Source: an uncultured Paracoccaceae bacterium (lineage in GTDB: Bacteria > Pseudomonadota > Alphaproteobacteria > Rhodobacterales > Rhodobacteraceae). From it: 42,060 nucleotides of DNA. A program made the position numbers and the translations under genes. This document shows, in pieces, positions 15,818 to 23,490 of this stretch. The DNA is taken from contig CANMVA010000006.1 of the NCBI GenBank assembly GCA_947501355.1, forward strand, positions 1 through 42,060. Direction: 5' to 3'. A model generated the notes under the pieces. It did not search any database. It worked only from the letters and a program-made list of their open reading frames with translations, and was not told the DNA's origin. The stretch's first letter is position 1. Each line of letters begins with the position of its first letter.

Positions 15818-18637
15818 ATGCCTGACGACGAACGCCTCCGCGAAGCCCTTGTCGAACTGCAAGACCTTCGAAACCGCGAAGCGCGTTTGTTGGATGAAGC
15901 GCAGATATTGTTCGATGTGTTGAACACGCTGTCAGGCGCTGAGACGGTTTCAGAGGCGGTTTCGAAACTGCTATCGACGACACAGAGAGCGCTAAACGCG
16001 GATGCCGTGGCACTTGTCAGTGCGTCCGAGGATGGTCACGTCCGCGTCGTCCGCTCAACGCAACCCAGCTTGGACGATCTGAACGAAGCTGTGGACGTGT
16101 TCCCGGTGTTTTCCAAGCCCAGGAACCTGGTGGATATCACCGAAGTTGATCCATGGTCTGCGCTGGCACTTGGCGATCCACCATTTCGCAGTCTGCTGTC
16201 TGCGCCGATCTCGTTGGAGGAAGGCCAACGCCGGGGCGCTTTGCTGGCCTTTGACAAAGATCGGGCGCAATTCACGAATTCTGACCGGCAGATGCTGTCG
16301 CAGATTTGCAAATTGGGCGAACAAAGCCTGAAGGCACTTGAGCTTAAGTCACGCAATCAATTGCTGGCCGCCGTTATTGATGGATCCTCATCAGGATTTG
16401 CTATTGCCGACGCCAAATCGGGCGGGCACCCTCTAATCTTTGTGAATAGAGCGTTTGAGGCCCTGTCCGGCTATTCTAGCGAAGAGGTTTTGGGGCAGAA
16501 CTGCCGTTTTTTGAACGACGAAGACGCTGCATCCACTATTCGGAAAGAACTGCGGGACACCGTGCAACGAAATGGCACAGGCACCTTCGTTCTACGCAAC
16601 AAGCGCAAGAATGGAGAGCCGTTTTGGAATGAGCTCTCTCTTTTTCCGGTTAGTGGGGCAGATGGAACCGTCGAATACCTGGTTGCCACACAAACAGACG
16701 TTTCACAGCGCGTCCGGGCTCAAGAACAACGTGAACTGATCCGCCAGCGTATGTATGAGGCGCTGTCACATACAGATGACGGGTTTCTGCTGGTGGATGC
16801 AGATTTGACGGTCCTTTTCAGCAATCCCCATCTCGGACAAATCCTTCCCGCTCCGGGATATGATTGGAAACCCGGCACCGCCTTTCAGGACAACCTTAAG
16901 GCCCATATCGGCACCATCCCCGACGGCATTCTTTCGGAAAAACCGGACATCGCCTCCTTTGATCCGCGTGAGTTTATCAAAAGCAAACCACAACGCGAAC
17001 TGGCTTTACCCGATGGGCGCACGCTTTTGATGAGGATCCAGCGGACGGGCGAAGGTGGGTTCGTGTTGTCCATTACGGATATCACCCCCCTTAAGACAAC
17101 AGAACGGACATTGCGGGCACGGGTGGCCGCGATTGAAAACGCCCCGGACGGAATCGCTATTACTGACACTGATGGGCGCGTCGTCTATGCGAACCCAAGT
17201 CTGTGTGCGTTGTTTGGCGTCACCTCTGACGTTCAACTGATTGGTCGGCCCTGGTCGGCGAAATACCTCACCGACAACGGCCGGGACCGCATTGACGCCA
17301 CAAAGGACGCGTTGCAGACCGATGGGCAAGCCAGCCTGCGACTTGTATTGGGGCCTGAGGGGGACGAACGGCGCTGGCACGATGTCGTGCTGAGGCAGGT
17401 TGACCGTGTGGGCGTCATTCTCATCGTGCGCGACATCACCAAACAGCGCGCGATCCGCAACAAGCAGTTTGAGTTGACCGAACAGTTGGATCTGGCCCGC
17501 CGCCAGCAAATCCTGTCACAAATGGCAGCAGGGCTTGCGCATGATTTCAACAATTTGCTGTCGGCAATTACAGGATCGGCCCAGTTGATCAGCAGCGACT
17601 GGTCGGTTAGCGAAAAGCTGAAAGGCCATGCTGACCGGATCGCAGCGGCTGGTACGCAGGCAGCCTATCTTGTCAATCGCCTGCTGGATTTGGGCCGCAA
17701 CACCGGCGACATCGCGGAATTCGATCTGCGCGACGCGGTGAAATCCGCGCTCGACCTGCTTTCGGTAAACCTGCCCCCAAATGTGACAGTGAACAGCAAC
17801 CTGGGTGCTGCGCCCATTTTGATCCAAGGCAGCCCGACTGAAGTGACGCGCATCGTGCTTAATCTGCTGTTGAACGCGCAGGATGCGATGGGCAGGACGG
17901 GTGGCACATTGACTGTGGGCGCGGCCTTGTCTGATGCGGTGGGCGTCAAACCCAAACTGGGACGGATCGATTCAAACAAACCTTATGCGACGTTCTTTGT
18001 CGAAGATGACGGCCCCGGCATTCCCACCGATGTGGTGGATGCGATATTTGATCCATATTTCACTACCAAGGGCGCGCAAGGCTCAGGTCTGGGGCTCGCC
18101 ACCGTGTCATCCATGGTGATCTCTAACAACGGCGCGATCCGTGTCGAGACGGAGTTGGACAAGGGCAGCAGATTTACCATCTATTGGCCCATTGAAGCGG
18201 CGACGAACCCAGCTTCTGACTCAGCGGCGACGCTGACGCGTGTCGATCTGAGTGGACATCTGGTCCTAGTCGTCGATGACGAAGCCGATGTCGCCAGCGT
18301 CGTAGGCACGTATCTCGAAGCGCTGGGGGCGGAAGTGGCTATCGTCAACGATCCCGATCTGGCAATCGAAAGCGTGCGCGATGATCCCGATCCCTGGTCG
18401 CTGATCATATCTGACTACAATATGGGTGAGATCAATGGCGGCGATCTGGTCGAGGCTGTCGCCAAGACAGCCCCTGATTTGCCAGTGATGATCCTGACCG
18501 CCCTGTCGCGACGTTTGGTCGATCCGCGGCTGTCGACCCCATCTGTGAAGGCAGTGTTTGCCAAGCCGCCCGACCTGAGGCAAATTTCTCAGGCTGTCGC
18601 GGATCATGCACGGACCACAAAAGGACAAAGCGCATGA
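15818..18637 (+). CDS. LOV/PAS hybrid histidine kinase with GAF and receiver domains
   Basis: A soluble 939-residue hybrid sensor kinase. Domains in order: GAF (about 25-175); LOV (about 185-298) with GQNCRFL, where Cys229 matches the flavin-adduct cysteine, NKRKNGEPFWNELSLFPV (Asn261, Asn271) and ATQTDV (Gln292), so the flavin-contact set looks complete; PAS (about 312-425); PAS (about 435-545); HisKA with phospho-acceptor His575 (GLAHDFNNLLSAI); HATPase with N box Asn686, DDGPGI and GSGLGLA; receiver (about 815-930) with Asp820/821, phospho-acceptor Asp866, Thr894 and Lys916. A LOV domain implies blue-light control of kinase activity. The gene follows the FIST gene by 9 bp and overlaps the regulator by four bases, so the three should form one pathway. 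Confidence 0.92.
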   Translation: MPDDERLREALVELQDLRNREARLLDEAQILFDVLNTLSGAETVSEAVSKLLSTTQRALNADAVALVSASEDGHVRVVRSTQPSLDDLNEAVDVFPVFSKPRNLVDITEVDPWSALALGDPPFRSLLSAPISLEEGQRRGALLAFDKDRAQFTNSDRQMLSQICKLGEQSLKALELKSRNQLLAAVIDGSSSGFAIADAKSGGHPLIFVNRAFEALSGYSSEEVLGQNCRFLNDEDAASTIRKELRDTVQRNGTGTFVLRNKRKNGEPFWNELSLFPVSGADGTVEYLVATQTDVSQRVRAQEQRELIRQRMYEALSHTDDGFLLVDADLTVLFSNPHLGQILPAPGYDWKPGTAFQDNLKAHIGTIPDGILSEKPDIASFDPREFIKSKPQRELALPDGRTLLMRIQRTGEGGFVLSITDITPLKTTERTLRARVAAIENAPDGIAITDTDGRVVYANPSLCALFGVTSDVQLIGRPWSAKYLTDNGRDRIDATKDALQTDGQASLRLVLGPEGDERRWHDVVLRQVDRVGVILIVRDITKQRAIRNKQFELTEQLDLARRQQILSQMAAGLAHDFNNLLSAITGSAQLISSDWSVSEKLKGHADRIAAAGTQAAYLVNRLLDLGRNTGDIAEFDLRDAVKSALDLLSVNLPPNVTVNSNLGAAPILIQGSPTEVTRIVLNLLLNAQDAMGRTGGTLTVGAALSDAVGVKPKLGRIDSNKPYATFFVEDDGPGIPTDVVDAIFDPYFTTKGAQGSGLGLATVSSMVISNNGAIRVETELDKGSRFTIYWPIEAATNPASDSAATLTRVDLSGHLVLVVDDEADVASVVGTYLEALGAEVAIVNDPDLAIESVRDDPDPWSLIISDYNMGEINGGDLVEAVAKTAPDLPVMILTALSRRLVDPRLSTPSVKAVFAKPPDLRQISQAVADHARTTKGQSA

Positions 18638-19245
18638 AAATTCTTATCGCCGATGACCATGATCTGGTGCGTGATACCCTGTCGGCTTTCATGGAAAATG
18701 AACCCGACATCCAAGTCACAACTGCCGCAGATCTGGATGGCGCCTGCGAAGAAGCGCGCAAGACGCTTTTTGATCTGATCCTGCTGGATTACTCGATGCC
18801 CGGCATGAACGGGCTGGAGGGCCTTTCCAAGGCGATGGAAGCGGGCGACGGCCGCCCGGTGGCCATCATGTCAGGCATTGCACCCAAAGCGATTGCGCAA
18901 GACGCGCTTGATGCGGGCGCCATTGGGTTTCTGCCCAAGACAATGGGGGCGAAATCTCTCGTCAATGCTATCCGCTTCATGGCAGCGGGCGAGACATTTG
19001 TGCCTGTCAAATTCATGACTGCGGAAGAAGCAGAGCCGGAAAACCCAATTGCGAAAGGTCTGAGCCAGCGGGAGTTGGAAGTGCTGAGCGGTCTGTGCCG
19101 AGGCCTGTCGAACAAAGAGATCGCGCGAGAGTTGGATTTGCAGGAAGTCACCATCAAGCTGCATGTGAAAACCACCTGCCGAAAGCTGAATGCCAAGAAC
19201 CGCACCCAAGCGGCGATGATCGCGAAAGAGGCCGGTCTGTTCTAA
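18634..19245 (+). CDS. LuxR/NarL-family response regulator
   Basis: A 203-residue DNA-binding response regulator: receiver (about 1-118) with acidic pair Asp7/Asp8, phospho-acceptor Asp52 (LLDYSMPGMNG), Ser80 at the switch position and Lys102 (LPKT), then a LuxR-type helix-turn-helix (about 142-203, LSQRELEVLSGLCRGLSNKEIARELDLQEVTIKLHVKTTCRKLNAKNRTQA). It overlaps the kinase stop (ATGA), so the kinase is its likely partner. It is the only DNA-binding regulator in the 10.9-28.3 kb island and is therefore the best candidate to bind the CTATCC-N4-GGATAG repeats; LuxR-type regulators commonly bind inverted repeats of this size. The arrangement recalls the Pseudomonas nosP-kinase-LuxR regulator neighbourhood. 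Confidence 0.94.
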   Translation: MKILIADDHDLVRDTLSAFMENEPDIQVTTAADLDGACEEARKTLFDLILLDYSMPGMNGLEGLSKAMEAGDGRPVAIMSGIAPKAIAQDALDAGAIGFLPKTMGAKSLVNAIRFMAAGETFVPVKFMTAEEAEPENPIAKGLSQRELEVLSGLCRGLSNKEIARELDLQEVTIKLHVKTTCRKLNAKNRTQAAMIAKEAGLF

Positions 19246-19266
19246 CCGGCCCCTCACTTGTTTTCT

Positions 19267-21828
19267 TTAGAACAGGATACTGTCGGCAAGGTCCTGAATT
19301 TGGGTCTCCTGCGCAAAGCCCAAACCGTTCAACTGCAGCGTTGTCCCTGCGCCCAGATCCAACGTGACATCGTTCTGCGCGGTCAGTGACGCGTGATCTG
19401 CGAGCCAGTTGTTCGCCGTCTCTCCGTTCGTCAAAACATCGAGCTGGCGGAGATCCAGCAGATCACCCTCATCCGTTGAGAAGTCGGTGATGACGTCCAA
19501 GCTGCCGTCGATATCGACAGATCTGAACACGAACCGGTCTGCATCTGCCCCGCCGGTCGCGATGTCGTCGCCAGCACCCAGATAAAGCCGATCTTGCCCG
19601 GCACCGCCATTCAGGATGTCATCGCCGCTCCACCCGTTGAGGTAATCGTTGCCGTCGCCACCTAGGAGACGGTCATCGCCGCTGCCTGCCAGCAGTCTGT
19701 CATTACCCTCACCGCCGTCCAGCGTGTCATCGCCGTTGCCGCCTTCCAGATGGTCTTGCCCGGCATCACCACTCAGATCGTCATTGCCTGAGCCGCCTTT
19801 CAAACGGTCAACGCCGTCTCCACCGGACAGGACATCGTCACCTGAGCCGCCATCCAGCGTGTCCGCACCAGCACCGCCTTGAAGTTGGTCGTTGCCGCTT
19901 CCACCTTTCAGGACATCCGCATCGGCGCCGCCATCCAGCTGGTCATCGCCCGATCCGCCATCCAAGATATCTGCGCCGTCCTGACCATATAGATGGTCAT
20001 TCTCACGACCGCCGCTCAGCGCGTCATCATCAGCGCCTCCAAACAGGACATCGTTGCCAGACCCACCTTTCAGGACGTCTGCGCCTGTCCCGCCATCCAG
20101 CAGGTCATGGCCCGCGGAGCCGGACAGATCGTCGTTTCCGGCACCGCCATACAGCGTATCATCATCTTCAGGCAGGGCGTTGCCGTACTGGTCAAACCGG
20201 TTTCCGGCCTCGTCATAGACCGAGAGGATGCCGTTTTCGGTTTGTCCTGATCCGCCGTTCAGCACATCATTGCCGTCATCCCCATGCAGCACGTCACCGG
20301 CCCCGTCGCCAAAGGCCAAGTCGTCACCAATGCCACCCGACACGGTATCAGACCCTGAGCCGCCGCGCAGATCATCGTCATAGGTCAAAGCCCCTTCGAC
20401 TGTAGCGACGAGCGACAGGTCACGTAGCAAGACGCTGCTGTTCAGATCGATGTCCGCGAACGGGCTTTCCGCCGTTGGATCGGCTGCGCCGTCGTTCGAA
20501 TAAGACTTGGGTGCGGCAGCCATCAGCACCAAGGAGGCTTCATTCGTCGCCTCATCAATGACGACCTTGTAAATGCCGCCAGAGGTATCTGTGGCATCAT
20601 TCATGTCGTGATCGCCACCGTTACCGCCCACGTAGAGCGTTCCGTCTGCATCATAGATCGCAGCACCGAAGGTCATCAGCGGAACGCCGGTTTGGACCTT
20701 TCCGTCAACCACGGTGCTTGTCACAGCAATGGTCGAAAATTCAGGCGTGCCGGTTGAGATATCGACAACAAGCAATGTTGTCTCCGCCCCCTCCGATGAC
20801 GGGCGAGAGACCCCGCGGAAGCTTTGCGTCTGTGCGTCAAAGGCCAGATCATAGTATTTCGAGGTCACGGCACCTGTGTCGAATTTGTAGACAGTTGTCA
20901 GCGGGTTTCCGTCCGCATCAAACTGATCCACGTCGATCACGGTCACCCGGTCCATGTCGGCCTCAAACGACCAAAGATTGCCTTTGTCGTCAAAGTCACC
21001 CGTCCAGGACCGATACGGGGTTTCGCCCACAAGATAGCTGTCGCCTTTGGCGTCGATCATGACCAGATCGGATTTGCCCACGGCATTACCGTTCGAATCC
21101 ACACCATTACCGACCGCAATGGCATAAAGCAGATTGTCCTCGGCGTTAAAGCCCAGCGAATTGACGTTGACCGTGCCGTCAGACCCGGCCTTTTCATAGC
21201 CATTGGTCTGGGTGTCATAGACGTAAAGCGTGCCGTTCAAAACCTGATAGAGGTTGGCTTGCCCGTCCGCGAACGCTGCAACGGTATGTGTCTCGTCACC
21301 GATGGTTTTTTCGGTCTCGTAGTAGAAGGCTGGCCCATCCATATGGACAACAGGGCCCCCGGTCTCCGTATCGATAGAGCGGAAGGTGATTTCAGTCCCC
21401 GCTCCGCTCGCAGTGAACTGCAGCGTGTAGTCGGAAAATGCGCCGCTATCTGTCATGACAGTTTCGGCGACCTCTCCGTCAACCAACACTTCAACGGCGG
21501 CATTCGTCCGCCCCGCCGCAAAGTTCGCGGCCAGAGAGAAGGACACGGAATAAACACCACCGGCTTCTGTTTGGACAGTCTGTGTCATTTGCTGATGGCC
21601 AGCATCCAGATCTGTCACCGTCCATTCGCCGCTGGCGGCATAATCGGTGAAGGATTTGATACCCTCCGTCCCGTCCAGCAGGTTCGGGTCAGAGTAGTCA
21701 CCGTAGATGAGATCATTCTGACCATCCCCACGGATAACATCGTCACCGGCAAGACCGGCGATGATGTCTGGGTTTGCGGAACCGACCAGCGTGTCGTTCA
21801 CACTGGTTCCGCCCATAAATGTAGGCAT
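19267..21828 (-). CDS. Large RTX calcium-binding protein, likely type I secreted matrix or surface protein
   Basis: An 853-residue acidic protein with no signal peptide, as expected for type I export. It begins with a few RTX-like repeats (GLAGDDVIRGDGQNDLIYG). A beta-sandwich, carbohydrate-binding-like region follows (about 60-165, SGEWTVTDLDAGHQQMTQTV...), then a propeller-like region (about 175-475) resembling the DUF6923 type (LYQVLNGTLYVYDTQTNGY, NSLGFNAEDNLLYAIAVGNG). The C-terminal half has about 27 nonapeptides of the GGxGxDxLx type and ends with ADRFVFRSVDIDG...VITDFSTDEGDLLDL and a hydrophobic DSILF tail typical of RTX secretion signals. No lyase, epimerase or protease motif is visible. 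It lies downstream of algD with a strong CAGGAGTAAT site, suggesting a glycan-associated matrix protein. Confidence 0.9.
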   Translation of the reverse strand: MPTFMGGTSVNDTLVGSANPDIIAGLAGDDVIRGDGQNDLIYGDYSDPNLLDGTEGIKSFTDYAASGEWTVTDLDAGHQQMTQTVQTEAGGVYSVSFSLAANFAAGRTNAAVEVLVDGEVAETVMTDSGAFSDYTLQFTASGAGTEITFRSIDTETGGPVVHMDGPAFYYETEKTIGDETHTVAAFADGQANLYQVLNGTLYVYDTQTNGYEKAGSDGTVNVNSLGFNAEDNLLYAIAVGNGVDSNGNAVGKSDLVMIDAKGDSYLVGETPYRSWTGDFDDKGNLWSFEADMDRVTVIDVDQFDADGNPLTTVYKFDTGAVTSKYYDLAFDAQTQSFRGVSRPSSEGAETTLLVVDISTGTPEFSTIAVTSTVVDGKVQTGVPLMTFGAAIYDADGTLYVGGNGGDHDMNDATDTSGGIYKVVIDEATNEASLVLMAAAPKSYSNDGAADPTAESPFADIDLNSSVLLRDLSLVATVEGALTYDDDLRGGSGSDTVSGGIGDDLAFGDGAGDVLHGDDGNDVLNGGSGQTENGILSVYDEAGNRFDQYGNALPEDDDTLYGGAGNDDLSGSAGHDLLDGGTGADVLKGGSGNDVLFGGADDDALSGGRENDHLYGQDGADILDGGSGDDQLDGGADADVLKGGSGNDQLQGGAGADTLDGGSGDDVLSGGDGVDRLKGGSGNDDLSGDAGQDHLEGGNGDDTLDGGEGNDRLLAGSGDDRLLGGDGNDYLNGWSGDDILNGGAGQDRLYLGAGDDIATGGADADRFVFRSVDIDGSLDVITDFSTDEGDLLDLRQLDVLTNGETANNWLADHASLTAQNDVTLDLGAGTTLQLNGLGFAQETQIQDLADSILF

Positions 21829-21853
21829 TTTTATTACTCCTGATTGAGAATTT

Positions 21854-21872
21854 GGCGGCCAGAACGGCCACC
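21854..21872 (-). other. Hairpin between algD and the RTX gene
   Basis: On the minus strand, GGUGGCC-GUUCU-GGCCGCC forms a 7-bp stem with one G-U pair in the 52-bp algD-RTX gap. No U run follows, so it is more likely an mRNA processing or stability element than a terminator. The RTX ribosome site (AGGAG) lies after it. Confidence 0.4.
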
Positions 21873-21880
21873 ATTTGTGT

Positions 21881-23281
21881 TCACCACCCGATGCCGTTCA
21901 CATGCGTGGTGTCCTGAACGTCCGATGTCAGACGCACAAGGTCGATGACGGTCTTGCCCGCAACATGGGACAGCGCGTCTTGATAGCTTTGGTGGGGATG
22001 GCACAAGATGATTGTGTCCGCCTCTTGAACGGTTTGGGCCAAATCCTCGGACAGCATCCCACGCAGATCACTCGCCAAACGCTGCAGCCCCGGACTGCCG
22101 TGGCGCACATAGGCCAGTTGCCCTTCGATATTGGTGTCCTGCGTAATCGCGGTGTCATGCACACTGACCGCAACACCAGCATCAGACAGGGTCGCGATCA
22201 CCTCAAGGATCGGGCTTTCGCGCAGATCATCCGTGCCGGGTTTAAACGCGGCGCCCAAGACGGCTACCTTTTGCGCCCCCGTCTCCAACACCATCTCTGC
22301 AGCGCGAGCGATATGAGCAGCGTTTGATTGGCCCAGAGCTTGGATCATCGGGATATCGACGCCAATCTTGTCCCCGATATGGGCCACCGCGCGCACTTCT
22401 TTGGGCAAGCAGGAACCGCCATAGGCAAAGCCAGGTTTCAGGTAGTAGGGGCTGAGATTCAGCTTTGTGTCCTGCACAAAGATGTCCATCACATCATGGC
22501 TGTCCACGCCTAAAGGTTTGCACAACCGGCCGACTTCGTTGGCAAAACAAACCTTTGCCGCATGCCAGACATTGTCAACATATTTGACCATTTCGGCGGT
22601 TTCGATTGAAGTCGTGATGACATTTTCGTCCACCGGGTCAAACATCCGCGCCACAATGCGTGCAGTCCGATCATCGGTCGCACCCACGACGGTTTTGGGG
22701 GGCGCGTAGAAATCTGCCACTGCCACGCCTTCGCGCAGAAACTCAGGGTTGAAAGCGACTCCAAAGTCGGCACCCATCGCCTTGCCAGAGATCTTTTCGA
22801 TGATTGGCGCCATCACACCCAAAGTCGTTCCCGGAGGGATAGAGCAGCGCATGACAACCACATGGAAATCGCTTTTCTGCGCAATGCCCACGCCAATGCT
22901 GCGCGCCGCCGCCTCGATATAGCGGTAGTCGCAACCGCCATCTGCTGCAGTCGGCGTGCCAACGGATACAAAGGTTACATCGGTGTCGCGCACAGCCCAG
23001 GTCAGATCGTCGGTGGCTGTGATCAGATCGTTCTCCACGCCCTCAGACAGCAGTTTGCCCAGATCTTTTTCGTGAATGGGCGACACACCCTGCGCGATCT
23101 GTTCGCATTTTTCGAGGTCGATATCGACGCCTACAACGCGGTGGCCAAGGCTTGCCAGGCAAGCGGTTGAGACAGCACCAACATAGCCAAGACCAACGAC
23201 GCTGACCGCAGGTTTGGTATCGGGAACGGGGCGAAGGACCGGCGTTAAATGTTGCAGGTCAAGGGCAGTCATATCCATCAT
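21881..23281 (-). CDS. algD: GDP-mannose 6-dehydrogenase (AlgD type)
   Basis: Oxidises GDP-mannose to GDP-mannuronate, the committed precursor of mannuronan/alginate. The 466-residue protein has the Rossmann motif GLGYVGAVSTACLASLGH, SVGTPT, the NPEFLREG segment, the catalytic cysteine in YGGSCLPKEVRAV and FKPGTDDLRESP. It is closer to AlgD than to UDP-glucose dehydrogenases, as shown by EMVKYVDNVWHAAKVCFANEVG, QDTKLNLSPYYLKPGFAYGGSCLPKEVRA and an ending of the GICW type (NGIGW). The N-terminal 25 residues are an extension relative to Pseudomonas AlgD. It has its own promoter region after the algA terminator, with inverted repeat D about 115 bp upstream, and the RTX gene follows. Confidence 0.92.
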   Translation of the reverse strand: MMDMTALDLQHLTPVLRPVPDTKPAVSVVGLGYVGAVSTACLASLGHRVVGVDIDLEKCEQIAQGVSPIHEKDLGKLLSEGVENDLITATDDLTWAVRDTDVTFVSVGTPTAADGGCDYRYIEAAARSIGVGIAQKSDFHVVVMRCSIPPGTTLGVMAPIIEKISGKAMGADFGVAFNPEFLREGVAVADFYAPPKTVVGATDDRTARIVARMFDPVDENVITTSIETAEMVKYVDNVWHAAKVCFANEVGRLCKPLGVDSHDVMDIFVQDTKLNLSPYYLKPGFAYGGSCLPKEVRAVAHIGDKIGVDIPMIQALGQSNAAHIARAAEMVLETGAQKVAVLGAAFKPGTDDLRESPILEVIATLSDAGVAVSVHDTAITQDTNIEGQLAYVRHGSPGLQRLASDLRGMLSEDLAQTVQEADTIILCHPHQSYQDALSHVAGKTVIDLVRLTSDVQDTTHVNGIGW

Positions 23282-23298
23282 TTTTCAAGTGCTCCTGG

Positions 23299-23320
23299 CA
23301 GAGTGTTTCGTTACACTCTG
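23299..23320 (-). other. Inverted repeat in the algD leader
   Basis: CAGAGTGT-(TTCGTT)-ACACTCTG has perfect 8-bp arms and lies 18-39 bp upstream of the algD start codon. In the algD mRNA it would form a stable hairpin just ahead of the ribosome site. It could affect translation or mRNA life, or be a second operator. Confidence 0.5.
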
Positions 23321-23336
23321 GATAACCCTTTGAAAC

Positions 23337-23346
23337 ATTTTGCTGT
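23337..23346 (-). promoter_or_regulatory. ACAGCAAAAT element shared by the algD and algA promoters
   Basis: Read on the minus strand, ACAGCAAAAT occurs here and again at 24980-24989 upstream of algA, each roughly 45 bp downstream of an island inverted repeat. CAAAAT may serve as a weak -10 box. The shared placement suggests the two promoters are built alike. Confidence 0.4.
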
Positions 23347-23388
23347 TTTCAGGGAAAGGATAGACGCAGTCCCGTTGGATCAGCCGGG

Positions 23389-23404
23389 CTATCCTTATGG
23401 CTAG
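23389..23404. promoter_or_regulatory. Island inverted repeat, site D
   Basis: CTATCC-TTAT-GGCTAG, one mismatch from the perfect repeat, with an added G/C pair outside. It lies about 115 bp upstream of algD. A half site GGATAG also occurs at 23358-23363, between site D and the gene. Confidence 0.65.
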
Positions 23405-23431
23405 CGGCGAACCTTCCTTTGGTTGGTCAAG

Positions 23432-23463
23432 AAAAAAGCCCCGCGAAACGATGTTCGCGGGGC
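23432..23463 (-). terminator. Rho-independent terminator of algA
   Basis: On the minus strand GCCCCGCGAA-CATCGT-TTCGCGGGGC forms a perfect 10-bp stem followed by six T residues (23432-23437). It ends the algA transcript 28 bp after its stop codon, so algD must have a separate promoter in 23282-23431. Confidence 0.9.
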
Positions 23464-23490
23464 GGTGAGTGGTGGAGGGAGGGAGAGTGT

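Noticed and set aside
19649-20250. GD-rich nonapeptide DNA repeats as a possible tandem-repeat or CRISPR array
   Set aside because: The repetition is imperfect, 27-bp periodic and in frame, explained fully by RTX protein repeats; no spacers or cas genes exist.
20824-21843. Long plus-strand open frame (339 codons) opposite the RTX gene
   Set aside because: It is an antisense shadow of the RTX gene's biased codons, has no ribosome site or recognisable domain, and the minus-strand gene has clear protein motifs.
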